From Nemertoderma westbladi (lineage: Eukaryota > Xenacoelomorpha > Nemertodermatida > Nemertodermatidae): a stretch of DNA of 61,056 nt. Location: contig JAUCBJ010000159.1 of assembly GCA_032718475.1 (NCBI GenBank), forward strand, positions 1 to 61,056. The letters run 5' to 3'. The notes beneath the pieces are model-generated. The model did not search any database, had not been told where the DNA came from, and saw only the letters and a program-made list of their open reading frames with translations. Positions 25,771-37,600 of this stretch are shown here, in pieces. The first letter of the stretch is position 1. Every line of letters begins with the position of its first letter. Made by a program: the position numbers and the translations under genes.

Positions 25771-25780
25771 GGCACAAATC
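25771..25780. repeat. Right target-site duplication of the 3-kb TIR element
   Basis: GGCACAAATC, the partner of 22739-22747. Confidence 0.85.
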
Positions 25781-26373
25781 AGGATAGTCATGAACAAGAG
25801 ATAAGAGTTTTTCTATCTGTGACTTTAGTGCCACTGCTGTATTAATGTCACACGAATCGTCTGAATCTCTAAATCTTTGTGAAATGTTGTGCAATTGTTT
25901 TAAATTTCGCGGCTGTAAACTCGCCGATTCAACAATCATTATATTGTTTTCAGATGAAACAGTATCATACGCCTTTGATGCCGAGATTCCAGAAATAATC
26001 ATGTCGGAACAAACCTTTAGCACTTCGGTGTCTGTTCTGTAGTATGCTGAAGTTGAAGGTAGCATTGCCGTGTCTTGGCATCACGAAGTTTTCCGAATTT
26101 GTCTTCAGCTGCACGTTCACTCCCAACAGGAATATCATTATCAATTGAAATATTAATTGTGTTATTCATATCACAATCCGACCATATATAAGCCAATAAG
26201 TAGTATTTTTCATCTGTTTCTAAAGGAGCATTTCTTACTGATGCTATGAGATTTGTAAACTTATTGGCTTCGTTGCGACGGTACGTCCGCTCTAGAATAT
26301 AAACATCGTTGATGGGAACATCACATTTGGAATATTTAGCTCCAATACCAACTGTTCCAGTTGTCCGTTCCAT
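25781..26373 (-). pseudogene. DTTF-type transposase-like protein, N-terminal part
   Basis: On the minus strand a frame from 26373 includes DVYILERTYRRNEANKF and VGSERAAEDKFGKLRDAKTR. A frameshift near 26050-26065 moves the reading to a second frame with MLPSTSAYYRTDTEVL. That frame runs to the target-site duplication at HDYPDLC and continues across the 3-kb insert into 22152-22738. Inferred length before damage is about 400 residues or more. The start is not certain: a G-run lies 40 bases upstream. The frameshift and insertion mark it as dead. Confidence 0.55.
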
Positions 26374-27952
26374 ACGTTCCGGATTTCAGTTTGGGAGAGG
26401 CCAGCAGTCAAAGTAAGGGGGGGGGGGGGGGAAGGGGGGAACCGAGGCCAGATACATTGGAGGGGGGGGGGGGGGGGGGGGTGTCAGTAGGGGTCGGTAT
26501 TGCATTATATCATCTACTTATACAGTAGCTCTTTGTAGGTGATTCTTAGGTCATGCTAGGTCATTCTTGCATTCTATCATTTCCTCATAGCTCATTCTAG
26601 GTCGTTCTAGATCATTCTAGGTCATTTTTGCATTCTATCATCTCCTCATAGCTCATTCTAGGTGATTCTTAGGTCATTCTAGATCATTCTAGGTCATTCT
26701 AACTCATTCTAGATCATTCTAGGTCATTCTAGCTCATTCTACTTTTTAACATGTAGGCCCTACCGTGTAATGCTGATACAATTGCCCTGCAATCTAAATC
26801 ATCCTTCATTCTATATCAGTACAGCAGTATATTTATCTTTCCATTCCTACATAGGTCTATTATGAAAATCATTTCATCCCTTTTTTCATTAGGGTAGGGA
26901 GGGCCTACTACTGTACTAGAAACAATTTGGTTGAATCTCTAAACACGCGTTTTGGTTTTCTCAGTCTTTCTAAATTTTGATACAAATTTGATTTTTCTTC
27001 TGTCACGCCGTTCTCAAACTTTAATGCACCCTTGCCTGCTTGCTGCCTTGTGGTTATGTTCTGTTCACCTTGTCAAATATTATTATGTTTAGTTCCATTT
27101 GAGCCTTTGAAGCATGTGATTGTTTAGTTTTGTTTAAGCCTATACCAGTCTGCCAGTACGGTATCTGTTACAAAAGATAAATATTATTTAAATAAAATAT
27201 ACAATACGATCGGGGGACTTACACCGTACAACTACAGTACAAGGGACCGCACAACATACCCTACTGTGCCGTAGCTTTATGATTGTCATTTATTAATAAT
27301 AATTACAGTAATATTTTATTTGTACAGTAATATCAAAGTTAACATACATAATAATACAATAAATAGTAGTACCGGTACATCAGTACACCATGCATGAACG
27401 TGCATGACCCGTAATATATTGTGTCATTTTCTGATGACATGGACACCCACAAATTTTTCTACAAATCTTTATCACATTTTACTTGAAAAACAGACTACAC
27501 CATGGAATACTAAATATAGACGGAACCGCATTAGTGTTATTTTTTCGGCCCCGATATTTTTTTCAATAAAGTGGAAGTATATGCCATAGAAACCCCAGAA
27601 AAAAAATTTAAGCAAATTCGACCGGAGCGTTCTCGAGATATAATTCGTCAAAGTTTTCATATTTGGCAACAAGAAATGCAGTGTTGGGGGCGATTTAATC
27701 TTATTTGCGATATATTTCTATGGCAACAAGTAGTAGTGTCATTATTCTTGAACTGCGCTGTTGTAATATTGATGGGTTGGTTTTCAACAATATTATTATT
27801 ACCACAACTAGCTACAGCTGCACTATTTTAAAACAATATTTTAACCGATAATTTTTCGATTACAATTAACCAGTACATCGCGGTAACCTTTAGTCTCTAC
27901 ACAGTAGGGTCTTCATTACTTCACTGGCTACACATAGTGAACTATCTACATC
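26374..27952. other. Non-coding interval with G-runs and TCATTCTAGG minisatellite
   Basis: Poly-G runs lie at 26417-26431 and 26462-26481. From about 26540 to 26745 a roughly 10-bp TCATTCTAGG/C unit is repeated with variants. At 27424-27476 an inverted match to 790-850 (CTACAAATCTTTA and TGATGACA) suggests a shared transposon end. Frames at 27404-27831 show no recognisable protein. The last 100 bases probably contain the promoter of the THAP gene. Confidence 0.65.
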
Positions 27953-28067
27953 ATGCCACGTACTTGTTTAGTATGCAAGTCAAAAGACCATTTGCACCGG
28001 TTTCCTATTGATGTTGCTGTTTGCAATGAATGGAAACAAGCGATTCGTCAGGGGCTGAATACGCCAG
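27953..28067 (+). CDS. P-element/THAP9-like transposase, exon 1 (THAP domain, first half)
   Basis: Starts MPRTCLVCKSKDHLHRFP, the N-terminus of a THAP zinc finger (C-x2-C, then HRFP), followed by WKQAI. The exon ends ACGCCAG at a GTAAGG donor, phase 1. The remaining zinc ligands (C-x2-H) come from exon 2 as CKVHFEPKDF. The THAP domain is a sequence-specific DNA-binding domain used by P-element transposases and THAP proteins. ATG 27953 is chosen because THAP domains begin at the protein N-terminus. Confidence 0.8.
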
Positions 28068-29751
28068 GTAAGGATTTTATTATTATATCACGCATAAAAT
28101 GTTCTATGACATGTTATATATTTGGTACTACCGGTACCGGTACAGGGCATTACTATGGTATGTATAACCATTTTTTCAAATTTTGTAAATTACATTTATA
28201 TATTAATTTCATTATTAATATTATTATTTATATTAATTTATAAAAAATTATGTTCTAGAACAAATATTTTTTTGTTCTAGAACATTTAAAAAAAAAATCG
28301 GGATTTTATATAAAACGCATGGAATCGTTCTAAAACGTGTTTAAAATCAATAAAAAAATTTTGGAAATTTTTTTTTATTGATTGTAATTTTTAACGTTTT
28401 GCACGTTTTAAAACGATTCCATGCGTTTTAAATAGAAACAATACGTTTTCTAAAAAACGTTCAAGAACAAGAAATATTTTTTCTAGAACATAATTTTTTA
28501 TAAATGAATAATAGCTAAGTTCTGGAACATTTTCTATACAAATAGTAATAAGAACTAGGTACTACAAACTATTTATGGAGGGCGGAAGTAGGATGTTGTA
28601 ACCAGTGTTGAAATTACTAGCTAAACCTACCTAAAACACTAGCTACCATAAAAAAACATATCTACTAATGTTCTAGAACACGTATCAATAATAACAATCA
28701 TAATATGAGTTCAGAAAATATAAAGAAAATGTCATATTAAAATATTGGAAAATGGTTATACATACCATAGTAATGCCCCGGTACAGTAGTATGGTATGTG
28801 TTGTGTAGGCCTATATCCATGGTACAGCAAATTTAAAAAATGTGTATGTCTTTTTATTTGGTTTTGTTGCATTTTATTATGTTCTAGAACATTGGTGATT
28901 GTTCTAGAACCTTAGTATTCATTTTTTCTGACATCTAGTAGTATTTTTTTCACTAGCTAGTATTTTTGAAAATAAAAAAAATAATATTTTATTTAGTGTT
29001 TTTTTAATATTGGAAAACATTCTAGAATCAATGTTTTCACATTTTTTTATAATTTCAAAAAATAATAGCTAGTTAAAAAAACGGCTATCCGTATGCCACA
29101 TGCGTATGTGTGTATATTCCTTAATCATTGTTACTATGGCTTCAATATTAGTTATAGAACACCATATAAAAGTTATTTAACAATTCTAGAATAAAATAAA
29201 AAATAAAATGATCTAGAACATATAGCTAATTATTTTTTAATTTTAAATTAGCTAGTAATTAAAAAAAAATCAGATTTCAACTTTTAACAATTTATTGCCA
29301 AATATTTCAACATTTTTATAGTTTCAAAAGATGCTCGCTCGTAAAAAAAAAACACTTGCTACCATAAATACAACATATCTACTTATGTTCTATAACACTT
29401 TCCAATAATAAAAATCGAAAAAATAAAAATTTAAATTTAGAAAATGGTCACACAAGCTACACCTATGTTATAAAAATACTAGCTACCTTAAAAATTGCTA
29501 GATACCTGAAACTATAACATTTATAACACTAAATTTAATACCAAATTTTTAAAAATTTTTTTTAAATACTACCGATAGTTATTTAGAAATTATAAATTAG
29601 CTAATAATACAAATTTTTTGAACATTTAATTGATTATTGATTCGAGTTTTTGTATTCAGTAGTAATTAGTTTACATTGCAATGTGAAATAGAAATACTGG
29701 CACGGGCGGAACTCTAGCCATATAAACTATTTTAGATTATTTTTTCGTTAG
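28068..29751 (+). other. Intron of the THAP transposase gene
   Basis: GTAAGG donor at 28068, with a T-rich tract and acceptor ending TTAG at 29751. The intron is very AT-rich and holds eight TTCTAGAA palindromes (near 28253, 28274, 28481, 28671, 28882, 28902, 29020 and 29183) and a large hairpin. No ORF is supported. Splicing joins the two halves of the THAP domain in frame, which is strong internal evidence for the intron. Confidence 0.78.
28252..28492. repeat. Palindromic MITE-like hairpin inside the intron
   Basis: TAAAACGCATGGAATCGTTC at about 28311 is mirrored by its complement near 28400-28430, with AATCAATAAAAAA facing TTTTTTATTGATT at the centre. The outer ends are TGTTCTAGAACA-type palindromes. 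This looks like a small non-autonomous foldback element. Confidence 0.75.
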
Positions 29752-31163
29752 GTCGAGAATTCGATTACGATAAAGATCGAATTTGTAAAGTTCACTTCGA
29801 GCCGAAGGATTTTATGATGAACAGAAATTTGCAGTTTCGAAGTTCCAATCTCAAAAAGGAATCAATTCCATCAATATTTACATTGGTTGGGCCATTACCA
29901 TCCCCACTACGAAAGTCACCAACTAAACGAAAAGTTGATCCAACACTATACAACCTACTCGAAAATAGAAAATTAGTTGAAGAAGACAAATTGGAGTGGC
30001 AGTTGGGAAATATAAAGAAATGGATTGAAGACGAGGATGTTTTTAAGAATAGAGAGGTACATGCGTGTAGGTGTGATGTTGAAAGTGAAGATGGAATTAT
30101 GATTTATGAAATTTCCCCCGAAAATCTAAAACTGAATTACTTCCTTAAGATCTCAACGACGTACTTTATTGTTTCTCAAAATACCTCTAAAATACCCCTC
30201 GTTAATTTTACCTATTTACCACGTAACAAAAGTGGGTATAATAAAGTTCAGAAGAAAAGTGTTTTGCTTAGGCTAATGAATGAGGTCAAGTTTCATTCAT
30301 TGCCTAATTTTGACTCAGATTTCATGGAATTTCTAGACGAGTACCGCAATTATAAAAAGATAGGAATATACCCCAAGAATATCATTAGAAAGTGTCTTAT
30401 GCTACGTTATAAAAGCAGGAATGGATATAAAGAGCTCTTGAAGCTGATGCCGAACCTACCCAGCATTTCATTCTTTGAAAAGTTGACAAGAGGTGATGTA
30501 AAAGTTTATACACTTCTAAAGAGCATTGGTATGGATCAGAATGTTGTAATATACGCGGATGAAATTTACTTACAGAGAGAATCAATATTTAGTGCAGGAG
30601 GTATTATTGAATCACCAAAGACCCTGCTGGATATTATGGTAAGAGCTCTAAGTGGGGGAAATGGAATAATTGTCAAGTCAGTGCCATGTTACGATACATT
30701 AACTGGAGACATGTTGATAAAAGAATTCAAGGAAGTTGTGAAACATTTAAAAGAGGCCGAGTTTCAGCCACGAGTGTTTGTTACTGATGGCCTTTCAGTT
30801 AATGTCAATGCTTACTCAAAGATTATATATGAACCAGAGCTTTGTGATATAATTCCGTTGTTTGATTATAATCACCTCATGAAGAATACACGAAATAACT
30901 TATTTAACACCGGCATTTTTTATCCTCCTGAATTTAAGTGGAGTTATATGAATGACGTATTTCAAATAGGAGCAAATGCTAAAGTGTCGATGTCTGATGT
31001 TCGTATGGTGTATCAGATGGATACAGAGAGAATTAATTGTGATTCTTCAGTCAATCTGCGAAAAGCCCACAAGCTGACATATGCAACAATCAACGTTGGA
31101 AAGCGGAAGCAAAACACCCAGCTTATGCTCAACCTGTACCATGATAGTACTATCGATGCCCTC
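29752..31163 (+). CDS. P-element/THAP9-like transposase, exon 2 part a
   Basis: Continues the THAP domain (CKVHFEPKDF), then a linker. The catalytic core has GYKELLKLMPNLPSISFFE, VVIYADEIYLQ (first acidic residue), VTDGLSVNVNAY and LFDYNHLMKNTRNNL, where D-x2-H-x2-K..RN is characteristic of P-element/THAP9 RNase H-like transposases. The frame is intact until the BEL element enters after GATGCCCTC at 31163. The rest resumes in frame at 51910. With one CCCTC copy, exons 1, 2a and 2b give an uninterrupted 685-codon frame. The product would bind DNA in the nucleus and cut transposon ends, but the insertion should abolish it. Confidence 0.83.
31159..31163. repeat. Left 5-bp target-site duplication of the BEL/Pao element
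   Basis: CCCTC immediately before the 5' LTR, matched exactly at 51905-51909. Confidence 0.93.
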
Positions 31164-32372
31164 TGTAAAAGCTTTTGTGGGATAACTGATTCGTTTGCCT
31201 TGTTGGCCAGTTCCCCCCCCAGTCGCTAGAATACTCTCAAAAGGGATCTATAGCTAAAAATAGTGCAAGTTACCAGCTTATTGGCTGATTTGCTGTACGC
31301 AGGCATCTGGGCTCTGTTTAATCGGCCAACAAGCCTAGGGAGGTTGCGTCATAGCCTTGTTTTTGTATCTCCCAATAGAATTTGAGTTAGCCTTGATTTT
31401 GACCTATCACAGAGCTACTGAACTGAAATTTTCCTATCTCACTGCTCTTTCTCTGTGTTGAACGGGAGCTTCGTGGAATAAGGGAGTTGGTATCCTCGTA
31501 TAGAGCAGTAGTCACGAGTTTTTCAAAGCCACGAAAGAACGGCTTTGTAGTGTTTTATGTTTTCTGCTTTTTAGCTCAACACTAGTAGGTTTAATTATAA
31601 GGACATATATCCTTTAACTGCAATTACGCATTTAACTCGCATTTGACGCACCTGACTGATTGTCTTAACTCAAAACAAACTGGCACGATTGATCTGTGAA
31701 TACTGCATACTGCTATTTGTTGTCGGTTATTCATTATATTGGTTGATGAATTATTATATTGGAATAACGAGAAATAACCCCGACACCCAATATTCTTGAT
31801 ATACCGAAGGTAAGAGAGAAAGGTTACCAATAACGATTGTGACTTATGTTAAAGTGGTTTGAAGTGAATCTAATGTTATTTGATAGACCCTACATGAGTC
31901 AGTCTGTGTTCCTTTTATATGTGACTAAAATCAGTGAAGATTGGCAGATTAGTGTGCAGTATTGTGCAGCATTGTGTACGAGTGAGTCTGTTAAAGAAGC
32001 ATTTCCTAAAGAATGCGCCATATATGTGAATTATAATTAAGCCATATCGTTGTGAGTAGTTTAAGTCATAACTCTGTTTATATAGATAAAGCGCCACGTC
32101 CTAAAGGAACTGTTAATATTCCCGAAGGTGAATAATATTGTCAGAGATTATATAATACTGTCAGTCGAATAATACATTAGGCTTACATAGCAATAAAATT
32201 AAACCGTCGAACCCAATCTCCCGGGAATATCCAGCGGGTGAATGGTCGCGCACAGATTGGTTTCGACTAGTGTAGTGAATCAAATACTTGTCATAGGCTA
32301 AAAAGCGATTTAATATCTAGAAGACATCTTAATTTGGCGGGTTAAACTGCCAAAGGTCTGAAAGCGCGAACA
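31164..32372 (+). repeat. 5' LTR of the BEL/Pao element
   Basis: 1209 bp with TG...CA ends. It contains an AATAAA at 32192-32197 and a TATA-like TATATAGATAAA near 32079; their roles as polyadenylation signal and promoter are inferred. It carries a 64-codon frame (31846) also found in the other LTRs, but copies differ only by amino-acid-changing substitutions, so it is not treated as a gene. Confidence 0.92.
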
Positions 32373-34630
32373 TTAAAGGATATTGCTTCTTTATTGCAGT
32401 AAGCAATAAAGTTGAAAGTACCGGTCAACCGGTAAACCTGAACCGGTACATCTGTAGGTCAGTAGGCCCAACTGCCAGAACCGGTACTGCCGTAGGTCCG
32501 TAGGTCCAACTGCCAGAACCGGTACTTCTGTAGGTCCGTAGGCCTAGCTGTCCTAACCGGTACTTCCGTATAAGTACATTAGTATTATTCGATTTGATTG
32601 TTGTATACCGGTAGGCTGTTTAAGGGATTAGGGATTGATCACCCCTTATTCCTTTATATGGTTTACTTATTTCTGTCAAGTTTTATTTGTTTGTAGGCCA
32701 GTATTGAACAGAAGGCGTGTAAGCCTGATCAGATTGTACAGACAATTTGTAGGCTGAGCTGTTGTCTGATTGCTGTTAAGTCTGAACGGATTGCAGTGTG
32801 TGTAGATCACCTGTCCGATTAAGTACGGTTAGGAAGTAGGGGCAGCGAATGCTGTAAGGTAAACCCCCAACTAAAGAATAAGTCGTACTACTGGGTTAGA
32901 ACGCATACTCCCTAATCATTTCGGAGTCTGCATGTCCTGTAGTTTATTTAGGCTTGAGAGTAGTCTGCCATCGTTGAGTCTGTACTTTGTTTGTGTAAGT
33001 CTGTACGGGTAGCGTATAATATTTATTTAAATAATTCGTAGGCTGGATAGTTGTCTGGCTGTTATTAGGTCTGAACGGATTGCAGTGTGTGTAGATCATT
33101 TGTCCGATTAAGTACGGTTAGGAAGTAGGGGCAGCGAACGCTGTAAGGTAAACCCCCAACTAAAGAATAAGTCGTACTACTGGGTTAGAACGCATACTCC
33201 CTAATCATTTCGGAGTCTGCATGTCCTGTAGTTTGTTTAGGCTTGATAGTAGTCTGTCAGTGTTCGGTCTGCATTTTGTTTGAGTAGTTTGTACGCGTAG
33301 CGTAATATTTATTATTCAGAGTTTATGCGATTATCCGCAACATTCATTCCCCAAGTTTGTTCCTACAGTAATTGTGTTTGTTATACATACCGCTATAGTT
33401 AAATTAACCCCGGTACTACACGGGCTGCTTGGCGTAGGTAAAGACTGGTGATTTTGTGCATCGGTCACTCCAGCAGATGCCGTGGTTCTTTTAGCTGTTC
33501 AAGTATATTTAACTACTGATTATCTGTTATACAAGTACTCGTACCTAATTTAGGGTTTAGTGTACAGTACTTTCCGAAGTAATTAGTGTAGACATTATAT
33601 TTGTGTTGTAAAGTGGTTGATAGGCACTTTCGATTAGCTCTATTAACTTCTAGGTAGGAACACTCCGTGATACATAACGTAGAACCTATAGCGATACGGC
33701 TATAGGTCGTCAGGCGGTGGTATTTTTCTATCTGGACAACGCAGTGTATTTACTACTACTTATTATTTCAAATACCGTAGTACCCTGTCCGTTGTAATAA
33801 CCAGTTTTCTGACCCTTTGTTAGGCTGGTTTGTAGACTTCTTGTAAAATTACCCTAAAAATTCGTATTTTGTGTTTTTTGTAAATTTTTGTGTTTATTTA
33901 GAGATTGTCATCTCACCCGAATTGTACGTAATTTGTAGTATTAAGTAACTTAGGTAAATTAGTATTATTTGTTTTAGTGTCCTATAAGTAACACTTCACT
34001 GAAAGCGCACCGCTTTGTGTAGTGATTACTCCCCAGAAATAATAACATTTATTTCAAACATTGACTAAACCCATTAAAACGGGTATATATATATTATAAA
34101 TCAAATCTAACGATTTATAAATAGTAGGCCTACCATACAACCATTAGGTCTTAATATCAGTTGGATTACTGCTCAAATAACGGTAGTAAAGTAAGTAAAG
34201 TAACCAAGTAACCCTAAAATACAGAAATTCAATTATTTAAAATAATTGACATACCGGTATTTACGATAGGCCTATTATCTTTATTTCTATAAATTTAGGC
34301 TGAAATTATACCGGTACTTTATAATTAATTCTAGTCCAGAATTATAATTATATATACTACAAAACTGTAAGCTGTATACCGGTATTCCCGATAGGCCTAT
34401 TATATATTTATATACATTTGTGCTAAAATTATACCGGTATTCTGTGATAAACCTAGTCTGTAATAATACTTATATATACTATAAGCATACCGGTATTTAA
34501 TATATTATATATATCACGCTACACTGAGTAGCAGTATCGGTAATTAATTACTAGGCTAGCAGTTAATACTGAATTACTAGACTTGCTTAGACTGTAATAT
34601 AGCAGTAGGCATTCAACTGTACTCACAAAT
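32373..34630 (+). other. BEL/Pao leader (5' untranslated region)
   Basis: Long leader of 2.26 kb between LTR and ATG. The primer-binding site should start directly at 32373, but I cannot assign the tRNA. From about 32745 to 33330 a roughly 289-bp segment is tandemly repeated twice (TCTGAACGGATTGCAGTGTG at 32781 and 33070). Around 32420-32560 there are short repeats built on CCGGTAC and GTAGGTCC. No ORF is present. Confidence 0.8.
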
Positions 34631-37600
34631 ATGTCTGATACTAAGCAGAACCTGTCAGACAGTCTATTAGATGTAACTATCTGCGACTCAGATAGAGGTG
34701 TAGAACCCTCTAGTCGTAAGTTCAGTTCACCTCCCACTGTGAGGAAGGTCATCCCTCCAGTAGTAATAACAGAACCTAGGCTAGTCCAACATCGTAGGTC
34801 TATCATAGGCACTCGAGCTCAGGTCAAGCGGGACCAAGAAGCAGCGGAACAGCAACAACCCGCGAGTCAAGAACTTATTCCTCAGCGGCCCAGCAGCTCC
34901 AGTAGTGAGGATACTGTAGAGCTGACACCCGAGCGCGGAGCAGAGATGACGGATGCGGTTTATACGGATCCCCTTCTCATCCTTCCTGCAGCCGTACTCA
35001 CTAGGTTATTGATCGCGGTGGAAGAACACCAGATCGATTGGGCGAGAAGTCAACGGACAACTAGAGATAGTTACGCGGGATACACGAGTGAAGAACTGAA
35101 GTCCATTGTCGAGTCGCAATGGAACTTTCCCGGACCCGGACTCCCGTTTGATTTATCAGAAGCTGCCTGGGAAGACATACACCGGATGGGAGTAGCCAAG
35201 GAAACCATCGATCCAGCTGTATGGAAGAGGTCCGCAGCCGGATACGCACAGGGATTCTTCAGCTCTATGGAGCGAGTAGAAAGACAACTGTTTAAACAAC
35301 CTCAAGGACCTCAAGAGCAGGGACAGCTGCTTTATCAAGTTAGAGAAAGAGTTCTGCGAATTAGGCTAATCTTATCCGCCTTTGAGGAGGCTTCTAAAAG
35401 AAGACAAGACACTTCGTTGCAAGTTGCCGTAAAGACTTGGCTTCAAAGGGTGAGACGCCAGGTTCAAGGAGCAGCTCAGTGGAAAGCTCAGTTGGAGGAG
35501 CGCTCAACACATGGAGAATCGACGGACGCTACTTTTTCCCAAGTGGAAAGTGAAGCGACGGCAGAGAAACCGCATAAGAAGGATGCCATTGATATCTATC
35601 TGTCAGACTATCAGCGTTTTTTGGGAGATGAAGAGTTGAGGAGAAGGCTAGAGGGACTTAGCCCTAATAGTGAAGGAGCCAAACTTGTGTTGGATGCGAT
35701 TGATGTGGATAGGTTAGCGGCGAACCAAGCTAAATTCGATGAACAACTCCGCATCGCTAGAGAAAAGGAAGAACAAGTAAGGAAAAAACGTATAGAAGAT
35801 AGAAAGACAGCAGCAGCGGCAGTGGCAGCGGCAGAAGCGGAAAGAAAGGCAGCAGAGGCAGCGGCAGAGGCAAAAGCGGCAGCTGCAGCCGTAGAAGCGG
35901 AAAGGAAAGCGGCAGCGGCAGAGGCAAAAGCGGCAGCTGCAGCCGTAGAAGCGGAAAGGAAAGCGGCAGCGGCAGAAGCGGAAAGAAAGATAGCAGTGGC
36001 AGAAGCAGAACGGAGGGCATCTGAAGAGACAACCCAACTAGAGTTGGAAAATCTTCAAGAGAGGCAAGATAACTTTAATAAACAGTTAACAGCTAGTAAT
36101 ATGCAGATGATGAATCGATCTACTCCCAAACGACAAGGTTATACATCATCTGAGGAAGGCGATACCACCGACACTGAAGGCGGAGGAAATCGATCCCGCC
36201 TAAGCAGACGTAAAAGAACATTCCACCGTCAGAAATTGCCTGATTTGCCTCCAGCTGTTAGAAGGCAACTAAATAACACCAACTTAGAGAGTACAGAACC
36301 CACAGACCAAATAATTACAATAGAAAGACTCCCTACTATAGTAGATGAGCCTGAAATAAGTAGGCCTGTTCTTGAAATCACCCCTTCGGTAATAGATACA
36401 CCTGTGCTCCCTGAAGCTACCTATAAATTCCCTCTGCATAGCACTAAGCTACCTGTGCCCCGTAGAACTGCCCAGGAGACAGTTCAGGTCCTGGACCCCG
36501 AGCGAAATATTCCAAATTTGTCGCCCGTTGTCCCTCGTCTGCCCGCTACGACGTTGGCGGATCCCGTTTCGGCGGTTGATTGGGTAGACGAGAGACGGCG
36601 GGGGATGGATATTCTCCTAGGAGAGATGAAGGAGAATCGGATACGCTCTTCCCAACAGGTCCGAGAGTTGGAAGGGACTGTCCAACATTTAAAAGGAACA
36701 GTGAGGGAAAGTAAGTTAGAGTTGCAAGAAGTGCAGCAAAGTATCGCGTTAGAACGCGATAAATTAGTAAATTTACAAAAGGGTATACCACCACCCCCTG
36801 TAACAATGTGTCAACCCGTTAGGTCTGAAGTATCTCATGCGCAAGGTGTGGAGCCTACACGCATTTATACTGCTAGCGAAGTAGAAACTCCTATAGTGAA
36901 CCCTATTAAGGGTAATTATAGACCTGTTGATAATGATATTCCCTATAGAACTGATCATAATCCGAGAAATTTATATACCGATAATTCGATATTAAATAAC
37001 ACGATGGCCCAAGAAAGTTTTACGCGTCAAATGGCTAGAACCGAAGCCCGGCAAGCGGTAAAGGTTGGAGAGATCGTCAAGTTCAATGGAGATGAGATGA
37101 AATGGTTACCTTTTAATGAATATTACAAAGATAACATACAGAACTCTGTACTATCTAATGGAGAAAAACTTAGATACCTCATCGAGTGCTTGGAAGGATC
37201 TCCCAAGTTAATGGCGTTAAAGTTTATTGGACATCCAGACGGATTAAGACAAGTTTGGGATACACTAAACATCAGGTATGGTAATAGGAATAATATCGCT
37301 GGGTACTTGTATGCAAAGTTAGTAGCGCCCCGAAAGTTTATTAGTAGCGGAATTATCGAGTTTTCCGATGAGATCCAGGAGATCTGCAGACAATTAGATT
37401 GGCTAGGTAAGTCTCATGAGTATCAGAACACTATGGTTATTAGAGCAGTGGCTTCTACTTTACCTAAAGGTGGAGTAGGTACACGCTGGGATAAGAAAGT
37501 GTTATATATGATGGAACAACAACGGCGAGACCCTACCATGGCTGATCTCATGTCATTCCTAGATGGAGAAGTGAAATTACAGCTCCTGAAACTGTCCAGA

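Noticed and set aside
27571-27831. An 86-codon ORF just upstream of the THAP gene
   Set aside because: No recognisable family, start inside a low-complexity stretch, and an overlapping minus-strand frame is equally open; probably chance.
31846-32040. A 64-codon ORF in the BEL LTR, also at 51378 and (minus) 48176
   Set aside because: The divergent copy differs by four substitutions, all changing the amino acid, so there is no sign of protein selection. It overlaps LTR regulatory sequence.
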